DNA of 64,000 bases from Neobacillus sp. WH10 (GTDB lineage Bacteria > Bacillota > Bacilli > Bacillales > Cytobacillaceae): contig NZ_CP126110.1 of NCBI RefSeq assembly GCF_030123405.1, positions 992,001 to 1,056,000 of the forward strand, in the 5' to 3' direction. Below, piece by piece: positions 24,611-33,824 of this stretch. How positions within the stretch are numbered: position 1 is the stretch's first letter; every line of letters begins with the position of its first letter. The notes below the pieces were generated by a model. The model saw only the letters and a list, made by a program, of their open reading frames with translations, was not told where the DNA came from and made no database searches. Made by a program: the position numbers and the translations under genes.

Positions 24611-25495
24611 ATGGAATCTGCATTAATACTTGGGGGAACACAGTTTGTTGGAAAAAGGTTAGTCCAATTACTGTTGGCTGAAGGCGTTGAAGTAACGATT
24701 GCGACGAGGGGAAAGACTTCTGATTCCTTCGGTGATCAGGTTTCAAGAGTGAAAATAAGTCGAGAAAATGCAGAATCTCAACAGCAAGCATTTCAAGATA
24801 AGCAATAGGATGTGGTCTTTGATCAAACCTGCTATTCTTCACAGGAAGTCCTTGAAACCCTAAAGGCATTAGAAGGAAAAATCCAGAAATATGTATTTAC
24901 CTCCAGTCAGGCTGTATATGATTTTGGTACTAATCATCGAGAGGAAAATTTTAATGCACTCGAATATCAGCCAACGATAAAAAATAGGAGCGAGTACATC
25001 GGCTATGTAGGATACCAGGAAGCAAAGCGTGCTGCAGAAGCAATTCTTTTTCAAAAGTCAACCGTACCCGTTGTCGCTGTTCGCTTTCCAATTATTGTCG
25101 GGGAAGATGATTTTACCAACCGTTTTAAATTCCATGTTGATCATGTGAATAACGGGAAAGCGATGTTCATTGACAATCCCGAATTACGATATAGTTTTAT
25201 CGATTCAGACGAGGCAGCAAAGTTTTTATTAAGTATAGCCAATTCTGATTATCATGGAGCGATTAATCCCGGTCCAAGCAGCGATATTAGTTTAAGAGAA
25301 TTAGTAGAGTTAATCGAGGATCTTATTAAGAAAAGAGCAAATTTACAATCAGTAGGTGATCCATCACCATACAATTTACCGGGTTCATGGTCAGTTGATA
25401 CTAGTGGTGCGAATTCATTAGGGTACAAGTTTACTCCATTAAATCATCTATTACACAATTTAATCCATTACTACAATGGATTCCGTCATAACTAG
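24611..25495 (+). pseudogene. NAD-dependent epimerase/SDR protein interrupted by one amber codon
   Basis: A 294-residue reading frame from ATG 24611 with a single TAG at 24806-24808. Residues 1-65 carry the Rossmann start 'ALILGGTQFVGKRLVQLL'; after the stop the same frame resumes with 'DVVFDQTCYSSQEV', 'TSSQAVYDFG', 'YQEAKRAAEAILF' (YxxxK) and 'DSDEAAKFL'. Relatives have Tyr where the TAG lies, so one base change broke it. A GTG at 24812 could restart translation but would lack the cofactor-binding loop. It may be a very recent pseudogene, or a sequence error. Confidence 0.8.
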
Positions 25496-25524
25496 CAATC
25501 GGGTACGGTGCTGTTCATCAGAAA

Positions 25525-25556
25525 AAAGCGATGCTTGGATAAAGCATCGCTTTGGT
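25525..25556 (+). terminator. Intrinsic terminator
   Basis: AAAGCGATGCTT (25525-25536) with AAGCATCGCTTT (25542-25553), a perfect 12-bp stem between convergent genes. Confidence 0.8.
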
Positions 25557-25588
25557 TAGTTGAAGAAAAATTTGCATTTATCTTCAAC

Positions 25589-26452
25589 TTACTTTATCGG
25601 GATCCAAATTTCGGAGTAGTAATCAGGACTCCATGGATCTCCAGCGGAATAGACTTCTAATTCGGGAGTACCGGCAGGCTTATATTGATTAGATGGAAAC
25701 CATTCTGAATAGATTTGTTTCCAAGCCTTCTGGATCGCATCTGGCATAGCTCCGTGAACTTCGAAAACAACCCACTTTGATGCAGGAATGTCTAGTTGCA
25801 TGAAACCATCAGGTGTCTCCCCGCTATACTCTGCAGCTATCCAATAATCAATGAGAGGCCCTGATTTATTACTGCTTTTATCCACACATACGCCAACAAC
25901 ACCTTTTATTTGTCCATTATTCAACTCTATTAATTGGTCATTGGTACCATCTTCATGAACATCATTCCACATTTTTGGAATCTCTATTAGATTTTCGCCA
26001 TTTACACAAGAGAACTCTCTCTTGACGCCAACTACTTGGAACCCTTCTCTATCAACAATTTTGTAATTCATGGGATCTGCTCCTTTCAGACTCACCTGAA
26101 TCATCAGGCGGTTATACGATTTCAGCTTTCCACGATAATTTCTTGCTTGACTCGGTGTAATCCCGTGCTGCCTACGAAATGCTTTGGTAAAAGCCTCGGG
26201 AGTGTCATAGCCATATTTCAGGGCGATATCAATGATTTTGCTGCTTGTATTCGATAGTTCTTGTGCTGCAAGAGTTAAACGTCTGCGGCGGATATACTCG
26301 CCCACATTTATATCTGTTAATATCGCAAAAGTACGTTGAAAGTGAAATACCGAGACATTCGCCTCTTTCGCAATCCTTTCGATTGAAATCGTCTCTAATA
26401 AATGCTCTTCCATATAGTCGATTGCTCTCTGCAAAGACTCTACCCATCCCAT
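25589..26452 (-). CDS. AraC-family regulator with GyrI-like effector domain
   Basis: 287 residues from the ATG at 26452, eight bases after AAGGAG; a GTG nine bases upstream overlaps that site. Residues 5-105 are an AraC double helix-turn-helix ('ISIERIAKEANVSVFHFQRT', 'IIDIALKYGYDTPEAFTKAF'). Residues 130-285 form a GyrI-like/BmrR-type ligand-binding domain ('FQVVGVKREFSC', 'PASKWVVFEVHG', 'SEIWIPIK'). Architecture as in Rob and YdeC-like regulators that sense hydrophobic drugs. Targets unknown. Confidence 0.9.
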   Translation of the reverse strand: MGWVESLQRAIDYMEEHLLETISIERIAKEANVSVFHFQRTFAILTDINVGEYIRRRRLTLAAQELSNTSSKIIDIALKYGYDTPEAFTKAFRRQHGITPSQARNYRGKLKSYNRLMIQVSLKGADPMNYKIVDREGFQVVGVKREFSCVNGENLIEIPKMWNDVHEDGTNDQLIELNNGQIKGVVGVCVDKSSNKSGPLIDYWIAAEYSGETPDGFMQLDIPASKWVVFEVHGAMPDAIQKAWKQIYSEWFPSNQYKPAGTPELEVYSAGDPWSPDYYSEIWIPIK

Positions 26453-26886
26453 ATCGCTCACTCCTTGATTCTATCCTACTAGTTATCCGTATTGAAATCC
26501 TGTCAATTCATGCTTAATTCGAACAGATTTCTTATATTTTTATTTTTGACCGTTTGTTAATAAATGTCCAATTTTTTAATTAGAAATTTGGTTGATTATA
26601 TAGATAATGTAAAAATATCAGGTGCCTAGATTCGGTTAGTGACTTTAAAAAGAAAAGAGCACTCTCAAGGTAAATGAAAGAGCGTTTCATTGCCACCATT
26701 ATAACAACAGCAAAATGTGGTAATGATGGCGGAATGTAAACTAGATTCTTTAATAGAAAACCAATCCGATTTATATTCTTACACTATAGAGGTTATTTCG
26801 GGTCACTAAAGGTTCTTTTTCTTCACTTTTGTGGTAAAGTTAAGGGGAATTTTTATATATAGGATTTATGTGGGAGAGCGATTAAC
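26453..26886. other. Spacer upstream of the MFS gene
   Basis: No gene is seen. An imperfect hairpin lies at CATTGCCACCATTA (26688-26701) with TAATGATGGCGGAATG (26721-26736). Confidence 0.4.
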
Positions 26887-28092
26887 ATGCAAGGCTGGAA
26901 ACGTAATTTATGGGTGCTGTGGATTGGAGTCTTTTTTACTTCAGCGAGCTTTTCAATGGTAATCCCTTTTTTGCCTATCTTTCTTCCGCAAATTGGTGTC
27001 AACGAGAATGTTGAGATTTGGTCGGGAGTGTTATTTAGCGCCGCCTTTTTTGCAGGAGCCATCGCTTCTCCGTTCTGGGGCAGTGTAGCGGATAAATACG
27101 GGCGAAAGCCGATGATCATCAGGGCGGGGTTTTGTTTATTTATCATCTATACTTTAACTGCATTTGTGACAAATCCCTATCAGTTATTAGTCCTCCGAAT
27201 TATGCAGGGACTATTAACCGGATTTATACCTGGGGCAATTGCCTTGATCGGGACAAATACACCAGGTAATAAAGTCGGCTATGCCCTGTCGATGATCTCG
27301 ACAGCATCTGCTTCAGGCGGGATTTTGGGACCGCTATTGGGTGGGGGGATTGCCCATTTAGTAGGAAATCGCTGGGCTTTTGGCAGTGCCGGAATTTTCG
27401 TTTTGATCTCGACCATCCTGGTCGTTCTTTGGGTGACGGAGGAGAACTTTACCCCAAGTAAAAAGCGGAGCTCTGTTAAAAATGATATGAAGGAGGCTTG
27501 GAGCAATCGCCCCTTTATGCTTGTACTTCTCTTAACGGTTGTTACTGCAGGGTCGATTATGACGATTGAACCAGTTCTTCCCTTGTATATTGTAAAATTG
27601 GGCGGCTCAGCAGATAAGGCTTCATTGTTAGCCGGTATTGTGTTTTCACTTCCGGGGATTGCTAGCGCGTTATTTGCACCTGTCTGGGGGAAATGGGCTG
27701 ATAAAGTAGGATTTCATAGGGTTCTTGTTATCGGATTACTCGGTGGTGGACTCGGTACGCTGGCACAAATTCTCTTTAGTGAAATTATCGGGTTTTCGAT
27801 CATTCGTTTTGTGTTTGGCGCCTTCTTCTGTGCGGTTTACCCGGCATTAAATGGTCTTGTTGTAAAGTCAACAGCAGAGGATTTCCGTGGAAGAGCTTTT
27901 GGTTTGAATCAAACTGCTAACCAAATAGGAGGTATGATTGGCCCAATGATTGGCGGATTCATTGGCGGAATTTTTCCAGTTCAAATTGTATTTGTCGTAA
28001 CAGGTACCATGCTGTTGGCTGCGATGGGAGCAGCTTATTGGAAGGGAAAGGGTCTAATCAGCGTTTCGACAAGAAAAAGCAAGGCTTTGTAA
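26887..28092 (+). CDS. MFS drug/metabolite exporter, DHA1 type
   Basis: 401 residues with twelve hydrophobic segments. Between spans 2 and 3 is 'GSVADKYGRKPMIIRAG' (motif A) and in span 5 'SASGGILGPLLGGGIA' (motif C, antiporter-specific). Closest in feel to the MdtG/YttB-like proton antiporters. Membrane protein; substrate unknown. Downstream of it lies the 52-bp hairpin array. Confidence 0.9.
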   Translation: MQGWKRNLWVLWIGVFFTSASFSMVIPFLPIFLPQIGVNENVEIWSGVLFSAAFFAGAIASPFWGSVADKYGRKPMIIRAGFCLFIIYTLTAFVTNPYQLLVLRIMQGLLTGFIPGAIALIGTNTPGNKVGYALSMISTASASGGILGPLLGGGIAHLVGNRWAFGSAGIFVLISTILVVLWVTEENFTPSKKRSSVKNDMKEAWSNRPFMLVLLLTVVTAGSIMTIEPVLPLYIVKLGGSADKASLLAGIVFSLPGIASALFAPVWGKWADKVGFHRVLVIGLLGGGLGTLAQILFSEIIGFSIIRFVFGAFFCAVYPALNGLVVKSTAEDFRGRAFGLNQTANQIGGMIGPMIGGFIGGIFPVQIVFVVTGTMLLAAMGAAYWKGKGLISVSTRKSKAL

Positions 28093-28189
28093 GAGTATAT
28101 ACGATTTGATTTAACAAATATGGATGATAATAGATTGATGCACAATATAAAAAGAAGTATGCGGAAGTTTGGAAAAAGTGTTGAATAGA

Positions 28190-28830
28190 AGAGTGGCCTT
28201 CATAGGGATTATGAAGGCCATTTTTGATGGAAAGTTAGAAAGATTAGCCCTTCATAAGTTGGATGAAGGCCAAATCTGATGGAAAGTTAGAAAGATTAGT
28301 CCTTCATAAGGTGGATGAAGGCCAAATCTGAAGGAAAGCCGAAAAGATAAGTCCTTCATAAGGTGGATGAAGGCCAAATCTGAAGGAAAGTTAGAAAGAT
28401 TAGTCCTTCATAAGTGGGATGAAGGCCAAATCTGAAGGAAAGCCGAAAAGATTAGTCCTTCATAAGGTGGATGAAGGCCAAATCTGAAGGAAAACCGAAA
28501 AGATTAGTCCTTCATAAGGTGGATGAAGGCCAAATCTGAAGGAAAGCCGAAAAGATAAGTCCTTCATAAGGTGGATGAAGGCCAAATCTGAAGGAAATCC
28601 AGAAAGATAAGTCCTTCATAAGGTGGATGAAGGACTTATCTGAAGGAAATCCAGAAAGATAAGTCCTTCATAAGGTGGATGAAGGACTAATCTGAAGGAA
28701 ATCCAGAAAGATTAGTCCTTCAAAAGTAGGATGAAGGCCAAATCTGAAGGAAAGCCGAAAAGGTTAGTCCTTCATAAGTGGGATGAAGGCCAAATCTGAA
28801 GGAAATCCAGAAAGATTAGTCCTTCATATG
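28190..28830. repeat. Tandem array of 52-bp hairpin units
   Basis: CCTTCAT occurs at 28197 and then at every 52nd base up to 28821, thirteen times without a slip. Each unit has a hairpin of about 37 bp: an AGATTAGTCCTTCAT arm, a 7-nt AAGGTGG loop and an ATGAAGGCCAAATCT arm, then a 15-bp spacer like GAAGGAAAGCCGAAA. Around 28605-28642 the arms pair over 15 bp with no mismatch. The array lies between convergent MFS and EamA genes. Two degenerate units of the same family lie at 10150-10230. Confidence 0.9.
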
Positions 28831-28855
28831 TTTGCCCGTCCATCCACCACCAAGC

Positions 28856-29767
28856 TTAAGAAAGAGATTCCCTTTCATAAGCTACAGACTTCATTTTGGT
28901 TTTAGATATCTTCACATTTCCCACAACAATTCCGCCTAATATTAAAACCACCCCGAGCCATTGGGACGTGCTAACGTGTTCTGATAAGACTAGCGATGAT
29001 AATATTACAGCAACAGGGAGTTCAGATGACGTCAAGATGGTTCCAAGCCCTGGTCCAATTTGTGGCATACCAATTGTAAATAAGAGCGGTGGCAAGGCTA
29101 CACCTAATAAGCCAAGGTACAGACCATATGGTGCAACTCCCATTAAAACTGGTAAATGGAATAACGTAGTTGGGGGAAACAGGATTAAAACCGTAATCAG
29201 CCCTCCAGTGGTAAAAATAGCACTTTTCTGCACAGCGGGTATATCTTTTTCAACAGTACTGCTAAGAAAGACAAAAGTAGTATAGGTCAAAGCGGAAAGC
29301 AGTCCCCAAACGGTTCCTTGCCATGTGATTTCCCCGCCACCATCTGCAATAACGCCTGCTGCAAGAATCGAACCAACAACCAGAATACCAATGGAAACAA
29401 CCTTCCCAATTGTTGGTGTCTTTTTATAAAATATCCACTCAAAAAAGGTACCTATCCAAACAAATTGAAATAAAAAGATGACCGCAAGCGAAGCGTTAAG
29501 TGATTGCAGCGATTGGTAATAAAATAGGCCTGTTAAACCAAGTGGAATTCCCGATACAAGTAGTTTTCCTATTTGTGGAAGTGTCAGTTTTTTCTTTTTC
29601 GAAAACAGAGCGACGATCCAGATTAATAGAGTTCCCATTAAGTATTGACTCCCTGTCACCTCTGCCATGGTAAAACCCGCAGAATAAGCAAGCTTTACAA
29701 AAGTAGATAAGGCTCCGTAACAGCATCCTCCTAAAAATACAATTAGTGCATATTGCCAAGTTTTCAT
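28856..29767 (-). CDS. EamA/DMT-family transporter
   Basis: 303 residues from the ATG at 29767 with GGAGTAGGAG just upstream; an earlier in-frame ATG at 29785 overlaps that site. Ten hydrophobic segments in two halves, 'GIPLGLTGLFYYQSLQSLNA' and 'LTSSELPVAVILSSLVLSEH' being the typical EamA elements. Probable small-metabolite exporter. It is a different paralogue from the one at 7970-8872. Confidence 0.86.
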   Translation of the reverse strand: MKTWQYALIVFLGGCCYGALSTFVKLAYSAGFTMAEVTGSQYLMGTLLIWIVALFSKKKKLTLPQIGKLLVSGIPLGLTGLFYYQSLQSLNASLAVIFLFQFVWIGTFFEWIFYKKTPTIGKVVSIGILVVGSILAAGVIADGGGEITWQGTVWGLLSALTYTTFVFLSSTVEKDIPAVQKSAIFTTGGLITVLILFPPTTLFHLPVLMGVAPYGLYLGLLGVALPPLLFTIGMPQIGPGLGTILTSSELPVAVILSSLVLSEHVSTSQWLGVVLILGGIVVGNVKISKTKMKSVAYERESLS

Positions 29768-29862
29768 TTCTCCTACTCCTTTCATTCAATAATAAACCAA
29801 GAGTTTTAACTATGGAAAAACGGATACGTTTACGAGGGGCAGCCCCTTTTCAACGCAAAAAA

Positions 29863-29892
29863 GCCACACAGCTCATAGGAAAGCTGTGTGGC
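29863..29892 (-). terminator. Strong hairpin upstream of the EamA gene
   Basis: GCCACACAGCT (29863-29873) pairs perfectly with AGCTGTGTGGC (29882-29892); on the minus strand a T6 run follows. It is about 100 bp upstream of the minus-strand EamA start, so it would either stop incoming transcription or act as an attenuator in its leader. Confidence 0.65.
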
Positions 29893-30271
29893 GAAAATAG
29901 AGATATCTCTAGAAAAGTCCACAAACAAATGGTTTTTATTATTCAATCTTACTTTTGTTACTTTAAAACAAATGATAATGAATGTCAATAATAATATGAG
30001 CGGTTGTCTATACCATTTTTAGGAAAACAATCATATGGACATAGAACTACTGAAGGTTTGATATGATGGAAAAAAGAGGATAAAGACCGGGCGATACATT
30101 AGAAAGTCTCAAATGACGCTAAAACGAATTAGAGAAATACTTATTCAGCTTATAATTTAGCGGGGATCTGCATCCCGTTGTTCTAACGTGATAATATACC
30201 TATCTCATAAATAGGTATTATTACACTATTTTCCCATTTCAGTTATAGTTATAATGTTCTGTAAATAAGGA

Positions 30272-30285
30272 TAAAAGCGGTTACA
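30272..30285 (+). promoter_or_regulatory. Possible cre site (CcpA)
   Basis: TAAAAGCGGTTACA matches the Bacillus cre consensus TGWAANCGNTNWCA except at the second base. It lies downstream of a TATAAT (30250-30255) and ahead of the glycosidase region. Weak evidence alone. Confidence 0.3.
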
Positions 30286-30321
30286 TATCTATATATTCCG
30301 GCATGTTACTGATTTGATCAG

Positions 30322-30378
30322 GCAGAGCGGCACATTTGAAAGGGTTCATCCCTTTTTTAGTGTTACTCTGCTTTTTTG
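30322..30378 (+). terminator. Terminator or attenuator ahead of the glycosidase region
   Basis: GCAGAG (30322-30327) pairs with CTCTGC (30366-30371), enclosing an AGGG/CCCT inner stem, and is followed by T6. No gene lies between it and the EamA start at 29767, so it may end a leader transcript. Confidence 0.6.
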
Positions 30379-30504
30379 CTGTTTTTTGGGAAAAGGCCAG
30401 ACCAAAAACCGCTATACAAGTTTGAACAAGCTTCGGCTTTTTCAATAGTTAAAAGAACACCTTAAAACGGAAGGAGGCCTTTGGTGCTGAAAAAATACGG
30501 GTAG

Positions 30505-30786
30505 ATATTTGTTGGATTATGCATCGGGATGGAGCTTTATGGAGAAGCGGGTGAAGCAGCGATTAACATGCTGCTGGCAAAACAATAAAATAATGCGGAG
30601 GCAGCAAAGGAGTAAAAAGCGGTATAAAATAACAAAATGAGCGAGCTGAATAATATCCCTCAGCAATTAAGCGTTGGTATCATCTCTTCCTTCCTCGACC
30701 GGGCTATTAATGGACCAAATTTGGCTGAAGGGAAAAAAAGCAACAACATCTTAATCAGTAGTCAAACTTCAAGCCCCAGATTATAA
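30505..30786 (+). pseudogene. Decayed glycoside-hydrolase fragment with three ochre stops
   Basis: One frame reads 'MELYGEAGEAAINMLLAKQ', TAA (30586), 'NNAEAAKE', TAA (30613), 'KAV', TAA (30625), 'NNKMSELNNIPQQLSVGIIS', then 'SFLDRAINGPNLAEGKK', ending TAA 30784. Each stop is one base from a sense codon and the frame is otherwise intact. The helical pattern with IPQQLSVG resembles the linker after the catalytic domain of secreted GH84-type N-acetylglucosaminidases (inference from memory). It ends 20 bp before the GH20 gene. Confidence 0.5.
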
Positions 30787-30805
30787 ATAAAAAGGAGAAT
30801 GTAGG

Positions 30806-33025
30806 TTGAAAAAATTAATTAGAAATAAAATGGTTCCTATGACATTAGTATTTATTCTACTACTTAATTTTGTGATAATTTTACCTAATAAAGCTCAGGC
30901 TGCTCCTAATATTCCTTCATTATTACCTAAACCTGTAAGTTATACTGCTGGCACAGGACATTTTACCTTAACATCAAACACTTCGATTTACGTAGCTGGA
31001 AATACTCAAGATGAAACAGATGAAATTTATGACATTGCCCAATCACTTGTAGCTAAGCTAAATATTTCCACTGGGTTTAATATCAGCGTTATAAAATCAA
31101 ATACGCCTAAAGCAGGAAGTATATATTTTACTACAATAGGAGGAACTTCTGATCAAGGTAATGAAGGATATAAGTTAGTAACTGATACTAATAAAGTTAC
31201 ACTTACTGCGTATAAACCAGAAGGTATTTTCAGAGGTATGCAAACATTAATACAGCTCTTTCCAGCAGAAATACTAAAGAGTACAGTTGTTACTGGTGTA
31301 CGATGGGTTATACCGTGCTCAACTATTAACGACAAGCCTTCATATAGTTATCGAGGGCTAATGATCGATGTAGCAAGACACTTTTTCACAGTAGAACAAA
31401 TTAAGCGTCAAATTGATCTAGCATCACAGTATAAGATTAATAAGCTTCATTTACACTTGTCCGATGACCAGGGATGGCGAATTGAAATTAAATCCAGACC
31501 AGACCTAATAACATATGGAAGCATATCAGCAGTTAATCGTGATCCGGGTGGGTATTATACACAGGATCAGTTTAAGGATATCGTAAGCTATGCAAGTGCT
31601 AGATATGTCGAAGTTATTCCTGAAATTGATATGCCTGGACATACTAATGCAGCTTTAGCATCTATTCCAGAATTAAATCCTACTGGCGTAAGAGCAAAAC
31701 CTAGGTATGATATAGCAGTAGGTTATAGTTCACTCATGGCTCGATCTGAGGCTACTTATGATTTTGTTGATGATGTAATAAGAGAACTTGCTGCTATTTC
31801 ACCTTCACCGTATATTCATATCGGAGGGGATGAATCTCATTCAACATCTGCAGCAGATTACGATTATTTTATTGGAAGAGCCGCAAGTATTGTAAATAAA
31901 TATGGTAAGAAAGTTGTTGGATGGGACCCATATGATACTTCCACAGGTATAACATCGAGTGATTCCATTCTTCAAAACTGGCATTGTAATCCTACAACCG
32001 GAACTTCTGCAATAGCAAAAGGAATGAAGATGATATTATCTCCAGCAAATGCTTATATAGATCAGAAATACTACGCTAATTCTCCTCTTGGCTTATCTTG
32101 GAGAGGATATGTAAATACAGAAAAAGCTTACACTTGGGATCCAACAGATTTTGCTCCCGCAAATTCTATTTATGGAATAGAAAGTACATTATGGTCAGAA
32201 ACGATTGTTACTCAGGATAATATGGATTATATGATATATCCAAGATTAATAGCTAATGCAGAGGTTGGATGGACACCTAAGAGTATGAGAGACTGGAACG
32301 ATTTTAAGACAAGACTAAATACTCATACTACAAGTATGGATTATAAGGGAATCAAGTATTTTGCAGATCCTATCTTTAACACAATGAACTCAGCTGAAAT
32401 GGAAAAACTTGTTGAGCGTTTCGAGGAAGAGGGAGAATTCGCAAACCATGGTGCTGCCAGTGCCTTACAGGCACATTTGGCGGTAGTGGATCGTTTTGAA
32501 AAGGAAGGAGAACTCCAAAAAGCTGTCAAACATATGGAAGAATTTAAATTGTTACTAGAAGACCAGAAGGAAGAAGAGCTAATTTCCGAAAAGGCGTATC
32601 ATATTCTCAAGACCGGTGCTGATTATTTGATAAAGAAGTGGCTGAACCTGGCTCCTAGCGCAACCATTACGGCATCCAGCGAATTCAACAGCAATTATGC
32701 TGCAAGTAAAGTGGCAGACGGTACCGGAGAATGGGCATCCAAGGGCGAACAGAATCCATGGATTCAGCTGAATTGGACGGATAGCCAAACGATCAACGAA
32801 ATTACCTTCTATGATCGGCCCAATCTGGCGGACTGGGCGCCCGGAGGAACGCTTACGTTCAGTGACGGAAGCTCGCTGGAAGTTTCAGGAATACCGAATA
32901 ACGGAAGTGCTTTTACCGTAACCTTCCCGAGAAAGACGGTGACATGGGTTAAATTCCAGGTATCCGGCGGAAGCGGGCCGAATGTTGGTTTGTCGGAAAT
33001 CGAAGTCCTTGGTACGAAAAAGTAA
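30806..33025 (+). CDS. Secreted GH20 beta-N-acetylhexosaminidase with FIMAH and F5/8C-like modules
   Basis: 739 residues from a TTG with AAAGGAG eight bases upstream. Residues 1-32 are a signal peptide ending in AQA. Residues about 35-170 are the GH20b alpha/beta domain; 175-510 the catalytic barrel with 'LMIDVARHFFTVEQIKRQID', 'LHLSDDQGWRIEI' and the catalytic Asp-Glu in 'IHIGGDES'. Residues 530-610 are a FIMAH-type helical hairpin ('MEKLVERFEEEGEF'), and 615-739 a discoidin (F5/8C)-like carbohydrate-binding domain ('NLAPSATITASSEF', 'WIQLNWTDSQTINEI'). It removes terminal GlcNAc/GalNAc from chitin or glycans outside the cell. The last third is much more G+C-rich than the rest. Confidence 0.9.
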   Translation: MKKLIRNKMVPMTLVFILLLNFVIILPNKAQAAPNIPSLLPKPVSYTAGTGHFTLTSNTSIYVAGNTQDETDEIYDIAQSLVAKLNISTGFNISVIKSNTPKAGSIYFTTIGGTSDQGNEGYKLVTDTNKVTLTAYKPEGIFRGMQTLIQLFPAEILKSTVVTGVRWVIPCSTINDKPSYSYRGLMIDVARHFFTVEQIKRQIDLASQYKINKLHLHLSDDQGWRIEIKSRPDLITYGSISAVNRDPGGYYTQDQFKDIVSYASARYVEVIPEIDMPGHTNAALASIPELNPTGVRAKPRYDIAVGYSSLMARSEATYDFVDDVIRELAAISPSPYIHIGGDESHSTSAADYDYFIGRAASIVNKYGKKVVGWDPYDTSTGITSSDSILQNWHCNPTTGTSAIAKGMKMILSPANAYIDQKYYANSPLGLSWRGYVNTEKAYTWDPTDFAPANSIYGIESTLWSETIVTQDNMDYMIYPRLIANAEVGWTPKSMRDWNDFKTRLNTHTTSMDYKGIKYFADPIFNTMNSAEMEKLVERFEEEGEFANHGAASALQAHLAVVDRFEKEGELQKAVKHMEEFKLLLEDQKEEELISEKAYHILKTGADYLIKKWLNLAPSATITASSEFNSNYAASKVADGTGEWASKGEQNPWIQLNWTDSQTINEITFYDRPNLADWAPGGTLTFSDGSSLEVSGIPNNGSAFTVTFPRKTVTWVKFQVSGGSGPNVGLSEIEVLGTKK

Positions 33026-33048
33026 AAGAAACTGGTTGAGTAGAAGGC

Positions 33049-33246
33049 TTGGAGAAGTTGCTTGATCAGGATATTTTCAGCTTTGTTGATGTCGGCAACA
33101 CGGCGGGAGAGCTGACGTACAACATCATCAACACACCGAAAGCGACCAATCTGATTCTGATGAAAAACGAGGGATCGGACGTGAGACTGATTGTCAAAAA
33201 AGCCTCGCAGGCTGCCTCAGCGCAGACGGGGATCAGCAGATTATAA
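33049..33246 (+). pseudogene. G+C-rich fragment of a secreted protein
   Basis: 65 codons from a TTG, no ribosome binding site, TAA at 33244. 'IFSFVDVGNTAGELTYNIIN' and 'NLILMKNEGSDVRLIVKKAS' look like beta-strand modules of a large extracellular protein. Base composition matches the 3' part of the GH20 gene rather than the next fragment, so it came from the same foreign-looking source. Confidence 0.4.
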
Positions 33247-33248
33247 AA

Positions 33249-33824
33249 ATGGATAAAACAATGCCGCATTTTAATCTAATGGTAAATGGTAATAACCTAA
33301 ATGATGGAGCATCCTTTGATGACTATTTAGCACTTACCTTTAAAGTATCAGATGATTTATCTGGAATTGCTTCAGCAAAAATCAATATAGATGGCGAGGT
33401 CTATATTATTGATACTAAAACACAGCAGAGCATAGAGATTGACATGGCAGGGAAACTAGGAAGTTTTACAGCTCTAGTTACACTTGAGGATGTAGCTGGC
33501 AACAAGCTAGAAACTTCGCTTAGCTTTAATGTTACAACAAGTATTAGCTCGATGAAGCAGTTGGTAAGCCGCTTTATTAATTCTGGCGAACTCACCGGAC
33601 CGATAATACCGCAGCTTACAAATGCTCTTAATCAGGCTCAGCATCAGCTGGATATTGGACGGCCTGATCATGCAGATAAGCATATACAGGACTTTTTAGA
33701 CCGACTTAATAATAAAGCATTAATTAATTGTAGCAGTGAAAAGGCTAAAACTGTTTTGAATGCAGATGCACAAAAAATATTAAATAACAAAACTTTTCCA
33801 TCCTTATTTAATTACATTAGATAA
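33249..33824 (+). pseudogene. C-terminal remnant of a large secreted protein: Ig-like plus FIMAH domain
   Basis: 191 codons in a different frame from the preceding fragment and with no ribosome binding site. Residues 1-100 form a bacterial Ig-like domain ('LALTFKVSDDLSGIASAKI', 'LVTLEDVAGNKLETSLSF'). Residues 103-185 are a FIMAH domain ('SSMKQLVSRFINSGELT', 'DHADKHIQDFLDRLNNK', 'SEKAKTVLNADAQKIL'), normally the tail of extracellular glycosidases. No signal peptide or catalytic part is left, so it is a severed 3' end, though the frame itself is undamaged. Confidence 0.6.

Noticed and set aside
28190..28830. CRISPR array
   Set aside because: The spacing is regular, but the 15-bp spacers are near-identical between units and there are no cas genes, so this is a tandem repeat, not CRISPR.
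29973..29987. Fur box (TGATAATGAATGTCA)
   Set aside because: 12 of 14 matches to the 7-1-7 consensus but no iron gene nearby and the region is A/T-rich, so chance is likely.
30505..33824. Prophage or insertion sequence as source of the glycosidase island
   Set aside because: No integrase, transposase or attachment repeats were seen; module exchange is the simpler explanation.
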